Assembly: GCF_001428625.1 (NCBI RefSeq)
Contig: NZ_LMIE01000034.1
Span: 1-64,000 of the forward strand
Length of the DNA: 64,000 bases
From: Hydrogenophaga sp. Root209
GTDB taxonomy: Bacteria; Pseudomonadota; Gammaproteobacteria; Burkholderiales; Burkholderiaceae_C
Direction of reading: 5' to 3'
This document shows positions 7,802-18,601 of the stretch, piece by piece. Below the pieces are notes generated by a model. The model did not search any database and was not told the origin of the DNA. It worked only from the letters and a program-made list of their open reading frames with translations. The position numbers and the translations under genes were made by a program. Every line of letters starts with the position of its first letter. Positions within the stretch are counted from its first letter, which is position 1.

Positions 7802-8493
7802 GATGACGGCCCCACTTCCTGGGCGAAGTCGGCCCCGCTGTCCGCGGTCTGTCCCCAGTCGGCGAAGGTTTTGTAATGTGCGCGCCAAGAGGCCAGCAGT
7901 TCATCGCGCGGCAAGTCGGCGTAAGTGCCGTGGTCGTGCACATACTCCATGTGCCTGCGGCCGCTGACATCGAATTCATGAAAGACCGAATCGGCGCGGC
8001 CATCGAATTCCAGTGGATGGATACCGGCCTTCTCGCACAAGGAGCGGTTGAAGGCGGGCGTGGCCTTGAGCCACTGCCCGTCAACCCACAGCTCGGTGTA
8101 ACCGTGAAAGACGAACAGATCGGTGCCCATCATGTCTTGCAGGCGCTTGCTGCTCAGGTGGTTGCGAACGTCGGCATAGCCCAGCCGTGCCGGCACGCCC
8201 AGGACGCGGGCTGCCGCTGCCAGCAGCGCCGCCTTGGGCACGCAAAAGCCACGCCCGGCCTCGATCACGCGACTGCCCTTCAAACCCTCGACCGTGGTGT
8301 CAAAGCAGTAGGGGTCGTAGAGAAACTCGTCACGCACGGCGTAATAGAGCTTGACTGCGATCTCGCGCGGCGCCATGGCAGGGTCGGCCACCCGGTGCGC
8401 GAACGCGATCACCGCCGAGTGATCGCTGTCCACGTAGCGGCCGGGCGCGAGATAAGCCGACGGATCGTTCGAAGGGGTGATTGGGGTTTGCAT
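7798..8493 (-). CDS. Transglutaminase-like (papain-fold) protein
   Basis: A 231-residue transglutaminase-like protein of the bacterial cysteine-protease-like superfamily. The catalytic Cys is about 84 (GRGFCVPKAALL) and the His about 130 (VFHGYTELWVDG); the third position lies in KATPAFN. No signal peptide is seen, so it is cytoplasmic. I prefer the ATG at 8493, which has GGAAG 5 bases before it; another ATG at 8505 would add four residues. The stop overlaps the next hydrolase start by 4 bp, which ties it to the acyl-CoA operon. What a transglutaminase-like enzyme does in beta-oxidation is not known to me; amide or thioester hydrolysis is possible. Confidence 0.82.
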   Translation of the reverse strand: MQTPITPSNDPSAYLAPGRYVDSDHSAVIAFAHRVADPAMAPREIAVKLYYAVRDEFLYDPYCFDTTVEGLKGSRVIEAGRGFCVPKAALLAAAARVLGVPARLGYADVRNHLSSKRLQDMMGTDLFVFHGYTELWVDGQWLKATPAFNRSLCEKAGIHPLEFDGRADSVFHEFDVSGRRHMEYVHDHGTYADLPRDELLASWRAHYKTFADWGQTADSGADFAQEVGPSS

Positions 8494-8506
8494 AGTCACT
8501 TCCATG

Positions 8507-9388
8507 TCATTGATCCTTGACGCTCAGGCACTTTGGCGGTTCGGCCAGCGCAAAGCCATTGAAGGGTTTGGATCGATCATGAGCCTGCAATTTCCAGGTC
8601 GGTCGGGCATTGGGCACGCCACCATCGACCCGAATGCAAGAACCCGTGATGAAAGCCGCCGCCTCGCACAGCAAAAACACAATCGCCGCCGAAATCTCGG
8701 CCTCGGTGCCATAACGTTGCAGCGGCACCTTGGTCTTCAGGCTGCGCAGTTCGGCCTGCATCTCGGGGCTGTAGGTATCAAAGCCGCTGCTGGCAATCCA
8801 GCCCGGTGCCACGGCGTTGACACGCACGCCGGCGCAGGCCCATTCGCAAGCCGCCGTCTCGGTGAACGACAGCATGCCGGCACGCGCCGCACCGCTGTGC
8901 GCCATGGTCGGCATGCCGCCCCAGATGTCGGCGATGATGTTGACAATGGCGCCGCCATGGAACTCCATGGACTGGTTGAAGGCTTCGCGCGCCACCAGGA
9001 AGCCGCCGGTGAGGTTGCTGCGCACCACCGCATCCCAGCCCTTCAGGCTGATGTCCTTGACCGGCTGCGGGTACTGGCCACCCGCGTTGTTGACGAGACC
9101 ATCGATCTTGCCGTGCTGTGCGATCACGTCGGCGATCATGGCCTTGACGCCCGCCTCGTCGCGAATGTCGCAAGCGTGGATACTGGCCCGGCCGCCGGCC
9201 TGCGTGATTTCAGCTTGCACAGCTTCCAGCTTCTCGACGCGGCGACCGACAAGCGCGACGCTGGCCCCTAGGTTGGCCAGTTCGTGCGCGGTGCAGCGGC
9301 CAATGCCACTGCCACCACCGGTGACGATAACGGTTTGACCAACAAACAGGCCAGGGCGGAACACGGAACGGTAGGTAGATTGAGACAT
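8507..9388 (-). CDS. SDR oxidoreductase, 2,4-dienoyl-CoA reductase (DECR)-like
   Basis: A 293-residue short-chain dehydrogenase with an intact cofactor motif TGGGSGIG and NNAGG. In place of Y-x-x-x-K it has HSGAARAG, the form seen in 2,4-dienoyl-CoA reductases, where a Ser/Ala-rich segment and a displaced Tyr do the chemistry. It would therefore reduce a dienoyl-CoA or a related enoyl-CoA with NAD(P)H. The ATG at 9388 is chosen because AGGAA lies 9 bases upstream; an ATG at 9397 has no spacing to a ribosome site. Close relatives by motif are the tandem SDRs at 63049 and 63909. Confidence 0.85.
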   Translation of the reverse strand: MSQSTYRSVFRPGLFVGQTVIVTGGGSGIGRCTAHELANLGASVALVGRRVEKLEAVQAEITQAGGRASIHACDIRDEAGVKAMIADVIAQHGKIDGLVNNAGGQYPQPVKDISLKGWDAVVRSNLTGGFLVAREAFNQSMEFHGGAIVNIIADIWGGMPTMAHSGAARAGMLSFTETAACEWACAGVRVNAVAPGWIASSGFDTYSPEMQAELRSLKTKVPLQRYGTEAEISAAIVFLLCEAAAFITGSCIRVDGGVPNARPTWKLQAHDRSKPFNGFALAEPPKCLSVKDQ

Positions 9389-9412
9389 GATGGACATTTC
9401 CTTTCTGCACCC

Positions 9413-9847
9413 TCAGGCTCGCAGCATGAAATTGCCGTGGCCAAGGGCGATGGGCTTATCGGGGCTGGATTGCCATGCCTGGATGCGCAGGTTCGCCACA
9501 CGCTGGCCCAGCTTGACCATCACGACGTTGGCATAGGTGTCCTGCGGACGGCCCGAGCGCAGGTAATCAATGTTGAAATCGATGGTCTTGGGCAAGTCCC
9601 GGCTGTCCATGTGCCACAGCAGGTAGAACAATCCGGCGCATTCCAGAAACCCTCCGGTGGCACCGCCATGCAGAGCCGGCAGCATGGGGTTGCCTATCAG
9701 TTTTTCCTGGAAAGGCAAGACGCAGGTGAACTCCTCGCCCTTGACATCAATGCGCAGGTCCAGAAAACGCGCAAAGGGCACCGCCTGGATCACTTCGCTC
9801 CAGTCACCCTGGGCGCGCGCATGGTCAATTTGTTCGGTCCATTTCAT
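9413..9847 (-). CDS. Hot-dog (PaaI-type) thioesterase-like protein
   Basis: A 144-residue hot-dog protein of the PaaI/YbgC thioesterase group, expected to hydrolyse an acyl-CoA to the free acid. The LHGGATGGFLE helix is the family's active-site helix, with the acidic residue displaced (GGFLECAG); the following NIDYLRSG strand is typical. Its ATG overlaps the TGA of the neighbouring hot-dog gene by 4 bp (ATGA), so the two could form a heteromer. This is the second of two different hot-dog genes in a row. It ends 24 bp before the DECR-like SDR gene. Confidence 0.82.
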   Translation of the reverse strand: MKWTEQIDHARAQGDWSEVIQAVPFARFLDLRIDVKGEEFTCVLPFQEKLIGNPMLPALHGGATGGFLECAGLFYLLWHMDSRDLPKTIDFNIDYLRSGRPQDTYANVVMVKLGQRVANLRIQAWQSSPDKPIALGHGNFMLRA

Positions 9848-10320
9848 CGTGGCACATCCTCGTTGCGCAATACCGGTCGCCCGGAAGTAAACATGTAAAT
9901 GCCGACTGCGGTGGCTATTGGGTCGTCCAACGTGTCGTGGTAAGCGGCGCCACGGACGAACGCCAGTTCTGCAGTCAACTTGTAGCAAACGGCTCCCCCC
10001 AGAATCGCCCGCCCGGGCGTCGCGGGCTTGAGGTAGTCGATGCGCAAGTCCAGCGTGGCCATCGGCCGTATCTCCGGCAGCTTGACGAAAATCGCGAATC
10101 CGAGCGCGGCGTCGAGCAGCGCAGTGATGACTCCGCCATGCAAAACCCTGGTCTGCGGATCGCCCACCAGTGCTTCCTGGTACTCGACTTTGAGCACGCA
10201 CCAGTCGGTGTGCACCGCGTGCGGCAGGAAGCCCAGTTCGCGGTTATACGGCGACACATGGGCGAACTTTTGCCATCGCTTGGCGATTTCTTCTTCTTTG
10301 ATGATGTGTGTTTCTGTCAT
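9844..10320 (-). CDS. Hot-dog (PaaI-type) thioesterase-like protein
   Basis: A 158-residue hot-dog protein, with the active-site segment VLHGGVITALLDAALG carrying the HGG and the acidic Asp of PaaI-type thioesterases, and the strand LDLRIDYLKPA. It differs clearly in sequence from its neighbour at 9413, so the pair may be subunits or act on different acyl-CoAs. Both ends overlap adjacent genes by 4 bp (ATGA with the MBL gene before it and with the second hot-dog gene after it). Likely role: release of CoA from pathway dead-end acyl-CoAs, by inference from family and context. Confidence 0.84.
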   Translation of the reverse strand: MTETHIIKEEEIAKRWQKFAHVSPYNRELGFLPHAVHTDWCVLKVEYQEALVGDPQTRVLHGGVITALLDAALGFAIFVKLPEIRPMATLDLRIDYLKPATPGRAILGGAVCYKLTAELAFVRGAAYHDTLDDPIATAVGIYMFTSGRPVLRNEDVPR

Positions 10321-11384
10321 CTCGACATGTCTCCAGACAAGGTGAGGGTGGGCTCTTCGCTGGCCGCCGTCACCGGATACCAGCGGGTCGCGGCTGGCGT
10401 TTCTTCATGGCGCACATGGCCGGCACGCTGCAGCCACAGCAGGTGCGCCAGGGTTTCGCCCATGGCCAGGTAAGCATGCAGCGGGTCGCTCTGCGCGCCA
10501 TAAACGGCGTAGCCGAGTTCGGTGGCATTCATGCCCCCCTCGCCCAGACGCGCCAAGAACTTGCGCAGTGCCCTCTGGTGGTGCGCCACCAGTCCATGCG
10601 CGCGCTCGACCCCGGCGTGGTAGACGCCGTGGTGGGCTGGCAAGACGTACTCGATGTCCAGTCCCGCAATGGTGCGCAGGCTATCCAGGTAACGTGGCAG
10701 CGGATCGGTTTCGCCATAGGGCCAGACACCAATGTTGGGTGTGATGCGCTCGAGCAACTGGTCGCCCGTGAGCAGCAATTTCAGCTTGGGCTCGTACAAG
10801 CAGATTTGGGCAATGCTGTGTCCACCAAGCACCAGCACGTCGAAAGCATGATCGCCGATGTGCAAGGTCTGGCCGGCTTCGAGCGGCTCGACGCGAGTCG
10901 GCACGGCACAGGCCATATTGCTTTGCAACACCCCGCCCACCACCTGATGCGCATCTTCCGGCGCCACCCCATGGCGGCACATGAAGTCGATACAGTAAGC
11001 GCGGTCATCGATGCTGACCACGTGCGTCTGCCGCGCCACCGCCACCTCCTCCTCGCGCATCAGGATCGGAGCCCCGGTGCGCTCGTGCAGCCACACCGCC
11101 AGCCCGAGGTGGTCGGGGTGGTGGTGCGAGACGATGATGCGCGTCAAGCCAGCCGCCAGCGGGCCTTCCAATGCGCGCAGCCACAAGGCCCGCGCCGCCT
11201 CGCAATCGGCACCCGTGTCGAATAGGCACCAACCCTCGCTGTCGCGAATCAGGTAGATGTTGACGTGGTCGATGCCATAGTCCACCGGCAGCGTGAACAT
11301 CAGGATGCCGGGCAGGACCTCCTTCAGAGGCAGCTCGACCAACCCGTCAATGACTGAAGTAGCTCGAGAGGTGCTCATGTTCAC
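10317..11384 (-). CDS. Metallo-beta-lactamase-fold hydrolase
   Basis: A 355-residue MBL-fold hydrolase. The metal motif HHHPDH is at about 87-92, with the later ligands in VLGGHS, LTGDQLL and LPAHHGVY, the order seen in glyoxalase-II-like and arylesterase-like MBL enzymes. A C-terminal domain of about 100 residues resembles the winged-helix tail of LACTB2-like proteins. The GTG at 11384 overlaps the dehydrogenase stop by 4 bp; an ATG six bases further on (11378) is an equally possible start. The substrate is unknown, and a CoA thioester or lactone is plausible in this operon. Confidence 0.84.
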   Translation of the reverse strand: MNMSTSRATSVIDGLVELPLKEVLPGILMFTLPVDYGIDHVNIYLIRDSEGWCLFDTGADCEAARALWLRALEGPLAAGLTRIIVSHHHPDHLGLAVWLHERTGAPILMREEEVAVARQTHVVSIDDRAYCIDFMCRHGVAPEDAHQVVGGVLQSNMACAVPTRVEPLEAGQTLHIGDHAFDVLVLGGHSIAQICLYEPKLKLLLTGDQLLERITPNIGVWPYGETDPLPRYLDSLRTIAGLDIEYVLPAHHGVYHAGVERAHGLVAHHQRALRKFLARLGEGGMNATELGYAVYGAQSDPLHAYLAMGETLAHLLWLQRAGHVRHEETPAATRWYPVTAASEEPTLTLSGDMSR

Positions 11385-12522
11385 AACCGTTTCGCCACTT
11401 CTTCGAGCATGACCTCGGTGGCACCGCCACCGATAGCTTGGACGCGTGCGTCGCGCACCATACGCTCGATCGCGGCCTCGCGCATGTAGCCGAAGCCGCC
11501 GTGGAACTGCTGGCAGTCATAGACCACATCGTTGACCAGCTCGCCGCACAGCGCCTTGACCATCGACACCTCCTTGACGCAGTCGCGCCCCTGCGCGTCC
11601 AGCCAGGCCGCGTGGTAAACCAACTGGCGGGCCGCCGCCACCTGCGCTGCCCGCATGGCCATGCGCTGGCGAATCGCCTGCTTGTCCCACAGCGTGGCGC
11701 CGAAGGCCTTGCGCTCGCGCACATAGGCCAGCGTCAGCTCGATCGCGCGTGCGGCCTCGCCCATCACCTGCGCACCTAGCACCATGCGCTCGTTCTGGAA
11801 GTTGCGCATGATCTGGTAGAAGCCCTTGTTCTCTTCGCCCAGCAGGTTGGCGGACGGCACGCGGCAGTCCTCGAACACCAGCTCGGCGGTGTCGCTGCAC
11901 AGCCAGCCGCTCTTGTTGAGCGCACGCCCGACCCGAAAACCCGGGGTGCCCTTCTCGACGATGAAGATCGAGATACCGCGCGAACCCTTGGCGCTCGGAT
12001 CGGTCTTGGCGGCGACAAAGTACACGTCGCCATGCACGCCGTTGGTGATGAACATCTTGCTTCCGTTGATGACCCAGTGCTCACCGTCGCGCACCGCGCG
12101 TGTGCGGATGCCGGCCACGTCGGAGCCGGCATCGGGCTCGGTGACCGCCACAGCGCAGATCTTCTCGCCACCGATGATGGGCGGCAGGTAGCGTGCGAGC
12201 TGCTCTGGCGTGCCAAAGTTGGCCAGGTGCGGCGAGGCCATGTCGGTGTGCACCATCACCGTCACGGCGAAGCCGCCGTAAGTGGAACGGCCGAGTTCTT
12301 CGGCCAGGATGGCGCTGTACACGGTGTCGAGTTTCGAGCCGCCGTACTTTTCGTCGTAGCGTATGCCCAGATAGCCCAGTTCGCCCATCTTGCGCAGCAG
12401 CGCGCGCGGCACCATGCCCTGATCTTCCCAGAGCGCGGCGTGCGGCACTACTTCCTGCTCGACAAAGCGGCGCAGGTTGTCCCGGAACTGCCGGTGTTGC
12501 TCGTCAAAATAAATCGGCTCGT

Positions 12523-12526
<4 letters not shown>
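11381..12526 (-). CDS. Acyl-CoA dehydrogenase, citronellyl-CoA/long-chain type
   Basis: A 381-residue acyl-CoA dehydrogenase. TEPDAGSD at 129-136 and GSKMFITN at 155-162 are typical. The base is not at the C-terminal site, which reads AIGGGATEVM; instead Glu246 in QNERMVLG sits where isovaleryl-CoA and long-chain dehydrogenases have theirs. This layout is shared by citronellyl-CoA dehydrogenases such as AtuD. GAGGA precedes the ATG by about 6 bases, and the ATG overlaps the carboxylase TGA (ATGA). With the carboxylase and crotonase upstream it forms a leucine/terpenoid-like module, but the exact substrate is not fixed by sequence. Confidence 0.88.
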
Positions 12527-14547
<2,021 letters not shown>

Positions 14548-14572
14548 CAGTCGCACGCCTTCATGCCAACAC

Positions 14573-15370
14573 TCAGACCTGCCGCCACACCGGCAGCCGC
14601 TTGCCAAAAAAGGCTGCAATGCCGTCGCGCCCTTCTTCGGTTTCCCAGGCGTCGGCCAGCTTGTCAGCGGTGTAGATCATGTTGGTGGGCAGATCGTGCG
14701 CCTGCACATAGGCCACCAGCTTCTTGGTGGCCGCCACCGCGCCGGGCGCGCACTGCAGCAGGTCGGCGAGTTCGCGTTCAATGGCCGCGTCGAGCTGATC
14801 GGCCGCCACCACTTCTGAGAGCAGGCCCAGGCGCTGCGCCTCTGCCGCGCTCATGCGGCGCGCCGTCAGAAAGGTGCGCCGGGCGTTGGCTTCACCCATG
14901 CGCGCCACAACGTAGGGCGCGATGTTGGCCGGCAGCAGGCCCAGGCGCACCTCGGTCAGCGAGTAGATGCCGGTATCGACCGCGATCGTGATGTCACAGA
15001 CAGAGATCATGCCGACGCCGCCGCCATACGCGGGGCCATTGATGCGGCCAATGACGGGCATAGGCAGCTCGTTCAGGGCGCGCAGCATGAGCGCCAGATC
15101 GCCGCTTTCGCCCACGCGCTCGGTCCGGCTCTTTTTCATGTTGTCCTGCATCCAGCCCAGGTCACCACCGGCGCAAAAGGTCTTGCCGGTGCCGGTGAGC
15201 ACCACCGCGCGCACGCCCGGCGCTGCGGCCAGCCAATCGACGGCACGGCGCAACTCGCTGATCAGGGTGGCGTTGAGCGCGTTATGAGTGTCGGGGCGGT
15301 TGAGCGTGAGGCGGGCCACGCCGCGCGCGTCGACGACCAGTTGCAGGGTCTCGTAGGTGGGGGTGTTCAT
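14573..15370 (-). CDS. Enoyl-CoA hydratase, LiuC/AtuE type
   Basis: A 265-residue crotonase-family protein. The oxyanion segments are FCAGGDLGW and AYGGGVGMISVCD. The first catalytic Glu of rat crotonase is Gly120 here, while the second is kept at Glu140 (SLTEVRLGLLP), a pattern common in the hydratases of leucine and acyclic-terpenoid operons (methylglutaconyl-CoA or carboxygeranyl-CoA hydratase). Its place between the alpha and beta carboxylase genes supports that: it would hydrate the carboxylated enoyl-CoA. The beta-subunit stop codon lies 10 bases before the ATG at 15370. Confidence 0.88.
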   Translation of the reverse strand: MNTPTYETLQLVVDARGVARLTLNRPDTHNALNATLISELRRAVDWLAAAPGVRAVVLTGTGKTFCAGGDLGWMQDNMKKSRTERVGESGDLALMLRALNELPMPVIGRINGPAYGGGVGMISVCDITIAVDTGIYSLTEVRLGLLPANIAPYVVARMGEANARRTFLTARRMSAAEAQRLGLLSEVVAADQLDAAIERELADLLQCAPGAVAATKKLVAYVQAHDLPTNMIYTADKLADAWETEEGRDGIAAFFGKRLPVWRQV

Positions 15371-15380
15371 AGAGGTTCTC

Positions 15381-16976
15381 TTACATGCGGTAAACAGGGG
15401 TTGCCGTACTCGGCAACGCACGGCGCGCCGCCAGCGCCAGCGCCAGGCCCAGCACGTCGCGCGAGGCCGAGGGTTCGATCAGACCGTCGTCCCACAGCCG
15501 GGAGGTGGCGTAATAGGGATCGCTCTGGCGCGCGTACTGCTCGCGTACCTTGCGTTCGATATCCAGCAGCCGCGCCTCATCAGCCGGGCCGCGCAGGTTA
15601 GAGCGCGCCAGCTCGACCATCACGTTGCTGGCAATGTCGGCGCTCATCGTGGCAACTCTGGCACTGGGCCAGGCGAACAGGAATTCGGGCTCAAAGCCGC
15701 GGCCGCACATGCCGTAGTTGCCGGCGCCATAAGAGCCGCCAACCACCAACGTGAGCTTGGGCACGCGCGCGCAAGCCATGGCATACACCATCTTTGCGCT
15801 GTGCTTGGCAATACCGCCACGCTCGGCCTCGGTGCCAACCATGAAGCCGGGGATGTTCTGCAAAAACAGCAGCGGTACTCCGCGCTGGTTGGCCAGTTCG
15901 ATGAAATGCGCGCCCTTCAGGGCCGACTCGGACAGCAGCGCGCCGTTGTTGGCGAGGATGGCGACCGGCTGGCCGTGGATCGCGCCAAAGCCGGTCACCA
16001 GCGTATCTCCCCACAACGGTTTGAACTCGTGGAAAGCGCTGCCGTCGAGCAGCCGCGCAATGATTTCGCGCGCGTCGTAGGGCTGTTTGGGGTCGACCGG
16101 TACGACGCCATCGAGCTCAACCGGGTCGTAACGTGGTGCGCTGGGCGGCAGCGGCGGCACCATGGGCGGCTCGGGCGGCAGGCTGGCGACGATCTGACGC
16201 AGCATGGCCAGCGCCTGATGCTCGTCCTCGGCCAGGTGGTCGCTGACACCGGAGACACGGCTGTGCATCTCCGCGCCGCCCAGGGTTTCGCCGTCTACCA
16301 CTTCGTTGATCGCGATCTTGACGATGGACGGGCCACCCAGATGAATGCGTGCGTTACCGCGCACCATCACCACTTCGTCCGACAGCGCGGGAATGTAGGC
16401 GCCGCCCGCGGTGCAACCGCCGAACACGGCCGAGAGCTGCGGCAGGCCAGCCTGCGACATGCGGCACTGGCGGTGGAAGCTGTTGCCGAAGTGGTCCTTG
16501 TCGGGAAACACGCGGTCCTGCTCCGGCAAAAAGGCGCCGCCGCAATCCACCAGGTACAGGCAAGGCAGGCGCAGGCGCTGGGCAATCTCCTGCGCCCGTA
16601 TGTGTTTTTTAACGGTTTCATGGAAGAACGAGCCGCCCTTGACGGTGGCATCGTTGGCAATGAACATGCAGGGCCGCCCGGCCACCATCCCGACGCCGGT
16701 GACGATGCCCGCACCCGGCACCTCGTTGCCATACTGATCCCAGGCCGCCAGCGGCGAGAGTTCCAGGAAGGCGCTACCGTCATCGACGATGAAGTCGATG
16801 CGCTCGCGCACCAGCAGCTTGCCGCGCTCGCGGTGGCGCTGGATGTGCGCGTCGCGCCCGCCGGTGGCCACCTCGGCCAGGCGTGCGCGCAGAAGAGCGA
16901 TCTGGCCCGCGTGGTGTGCAAGGTTGTCGCGGAAGCTCGGACCTTGCACATCGACCAGCGTTTGAATCACGGACAT
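15381..16976 (-). CDS. Acyl-CoA carboxylase beta subunit, carboxyltransferase (set A)
   Basis: A 531-residue carboxyltransferase of the MccB/AtuC type that moves CO2 from biotin to an acyl-CoA. The N-terminal crotonase-like half has VTGVGMVAGRPCMFIANDATVKGG broken across the CoA-binding site, and GGCTAGGAYIPALSDE. The C-terminal half has the biotin-side motifs FLQNIPGFMVG and GGSYGAGNYGM. AAGGA stands 9 bases before the start at 16976. It partners the alpha subunit at 12523. The beta subunits of the three carboxylase sets differ clearly in sequence from one another, so three substrates are likely. Confidence 0.92.
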   Translation of the reverse strand: MSVIQTLVDVQGPSFRDNLAHHAGQIALLRARLAEVATGGRDAHIQRHRERGKLLVRERIDFIVDDGSAFLELSPLAAWDQYGNEVPGAGIVTGVGMVAGRPCMFIANDATVKGGSFFHETVKKHIRAQEIAQRLRLPCLYLVDCGGAFLPEQDRVFPDKDHFGNSFHRQCRMSQAGLPQLSAVFGGCTAGGAYIPALSDEVVMVRGNARIHLGGPSIVKIAINEVVDGETLGGAEMHSRVSGVSDHLAEDEHQALAMLRQIVASLPPEPPMVPPLPPSAPRYDPVELDGVVPVDPKQPYDAREIIARLLDGSAFHEFKPLWGDTLVTGFGAIHGQPVAILANNGALLSESALKGAHFIELANQRGVPLLFLQNIPGFMVGTEAERGGIAKHSAKMVYAMACARVPKLTLVVGGSYGAGNYGMCGRGFEPEFLFAWPSARVATMSADIASNVMVELARSNLRGPADEARLLDIERKVREQYARQSDPYYATSRLWDDGLIEPSASRDVLGLALALAARRALPSTATPVYRM

Positions 16977-17000
16977 CCTGTTTCGTCCTTTGAAGCGCGG

Positions 17001-17590
17001 TCAGACCGCGGCGTAGCCACCATCGACCACCAACTCGGCACCCATGACGGTGGACGACTCATCGGAGGCCCCGGAACAGCACCACCGCCGACACTTCCTG
17101 ATGCTGCACCGCCCGCCCAATTGGAGTGGTGCCGAGCAGCGATTTGTGATCGGCCGGATCGCTCAACAAGTCCTTGGTCATCGGCGTCTCGATGGCGCCA
17201 AGGTGAACCGAATTGACACGAATATTGAAAGGGGCGAGATAGGGCGCGCTGGCCATACTGAACAGCCGTACCTCGCCCTTGGAAGCCCCATAGGCACAGG
17301 GTGCGCCTAACGGCCGTAGATAGACAGGATGTTGATGATCGAGCCACCACCTGCCTGCTTCATCGTCGGCACCCCCGTCCGCGTGCCGAAAAAGGGGTAG
17401 CGCACGTTGACGTTGAACATGCGGTCCCACTCCGCCGCGCTGGCGAACGCCCGCCGCGACGGTTTCGCCAATCCCGGCGTTCATGTCCGCGACAGGCAGC
17501 TCGCAGTGGACCTGGCCCATGCCCATCGCACTGCCCGTCACAAGAATGACCTTGTCCTGTACTCGACCAATGACCTTCTCCTTGTCATGT
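17001..17590 (-). pseudogene. Decayed SDR gene, frameshifted
   Basis: Remains of a short-chain dehydrogenase. The N-terminus VQDKVILVTGSAMGMGQ is readable but its first codon appears to be ATT (IGRVQDK) where an ATG would be expected, after AAGGAGAAGG. The middle is compressed and out of frame; the segment with CAYGASKG (catalytic Tyr and Lys) and NIRVNSVHLGAIETPM is in frame again; then a TGA interrupts, and the normal C-terminus (MGAELVVDGGYAAV) is found one frame over, ending at 17001. At least two frame changes, an internal deletion and loss of the start codon mark it as dead. It lies between the HMG-CoA-lyase-like and carboxyltransferase genes. Confidence 0.8.
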
Positions 17591-17593
17591 GAT

Positions 17594-18583
17594 TCAGCGC
17601 ACCGCCCCACAAATCTCTTGCATTCGCTGGCCGGCGCGAAATCCCTTGAGCGAGCCGCTGTGCATCACATGGCCCGACAGGGTGCGGCCGATGACGCGTT
17701 CGGCCAGAAGGGACGCCTCGATCAGCGCCTCTAAATCGATGCCGGTCTCGATGCCCAGTTCCTGGCACATGAACACCATGTCTTCGGTGCAGATATTGCC
17801 GGCCGCGCCACCGTGCGTGTGACCCGCGAACGGACAGCCGCCCAGACCGGCGACCGAACTGTCGAACAGCCGCACGCCCATTTGCAAGGCGGCATAAACG
17901 TTGGCACCGCCGACGCCGCGCGTGTCGTGCAGGTGCAGGCCGATCTGAGCCTCCGGCACGATCGCGCGCACCGCGCCGACGCGGCGCTTGATCTCCTCGG
18001 GATTTGCCCAGCCCATGGTGTCGGCCAAGTAGACCGCCGGCAGCGGCACACGCCGGTCGGCGCAGGCATCGACCAGCCAGCGGACCTGATCGGTGAGGAC
18101 CGACAGCGGCACGGCGCCACCGAGATTGCAGCCAAAGGCCGTGATCACGTAGGCCTTTTCCACCGGAATGCCCAGGGCGATGTAGCGGTCCAGCCAGCCG
18201 AGCTGGCGTTCACGCATCTCGGCCACGCTGCAATTGTTGTTGCGCTGCGAAAACGGCTCGGTTGTGTAGAACATCAGCTTGCCGTCCAGATCCACCTGTT
18301 CACAGGCGCGCGCCCGCTCGAAGCCGTTGTCGTTGAGCCAAAGCGCCGTGTAGCGGGTACCAGGGCGCTTGATGATGGCGGCGAACAATTCGGACGTGTC
18401 GGCCATCTGCGGCACCGCGCGCGCACTGACAAAGGACGCAACCTGGATCTGCCTCAGACCCGAGAGGCTCAAGGCATCAATCAGCGCGGCGCGGTCCGCC
18501 AGCGGATAGGTTTTTGGCTCCATCTGGAAGCCCTCGCGCGGTCCCTCCTCATGGAACTCGACGGAGGTAGGCAAGTTGCTCAT
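17594..18583 (-). CDS. HMG-CoA lyase-like (DRE-TIM) enzyme
   Basis: A 329-residue DRE-TIM metallolyase related to 3-hydroxy-3-methylglutaryl-CoA lyase, which splits a tertiary beta-hydroxyacyl-CoA. The first motif is EEGPREGFQ (residues 12-20): the catalytic Arg16 is kept but the metal-binding Asp of HMG-CoA lyase is Glu17. LHLHDTRG provides the metal His pair, and the loop Cys lies in GLGGCPFAGHTHGG, where three extra residues (HTH) precede the glycines. A strong AAGGAGG stands 8 bases before the ATG. Next to a carboxylase it fits cleavage of a branched hydroxyacyl-CoA, not necessarily HMG-CoA. Confidence 0.87.
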   Translation of the reverse strand: MSNLPTSVEFHEEGPREGFQMEPKTYPLADRAALIDALSLSGLRQIQVASFVSARAVPQMADTSELFAAIIKRPGTRYTALWLNDNGFERARACEQVDLDGKLMFYTTEPFSQRNNNCSVAEMRERQLGWLDRYIALGIPVEKAYVITAFGCNLGGAVPLSVLTDQVRWLVDACADRRVPLPAVYLADTMGWANPEEIKRRVGAVRAIVPEAQIGLHLHDTRGVGGANVYAALQMGVRLFDSSVAGLGGCPFAGHTHGGAAGNICTEDMVFMCQELGIETGIDLEALIEASLLAERVIGRTLSGHVMHSGSLKGFRAGQRMQEICGAVR

Positions 18584-18601
18584 CGCTTGTACCTCCTTCG
18601 A

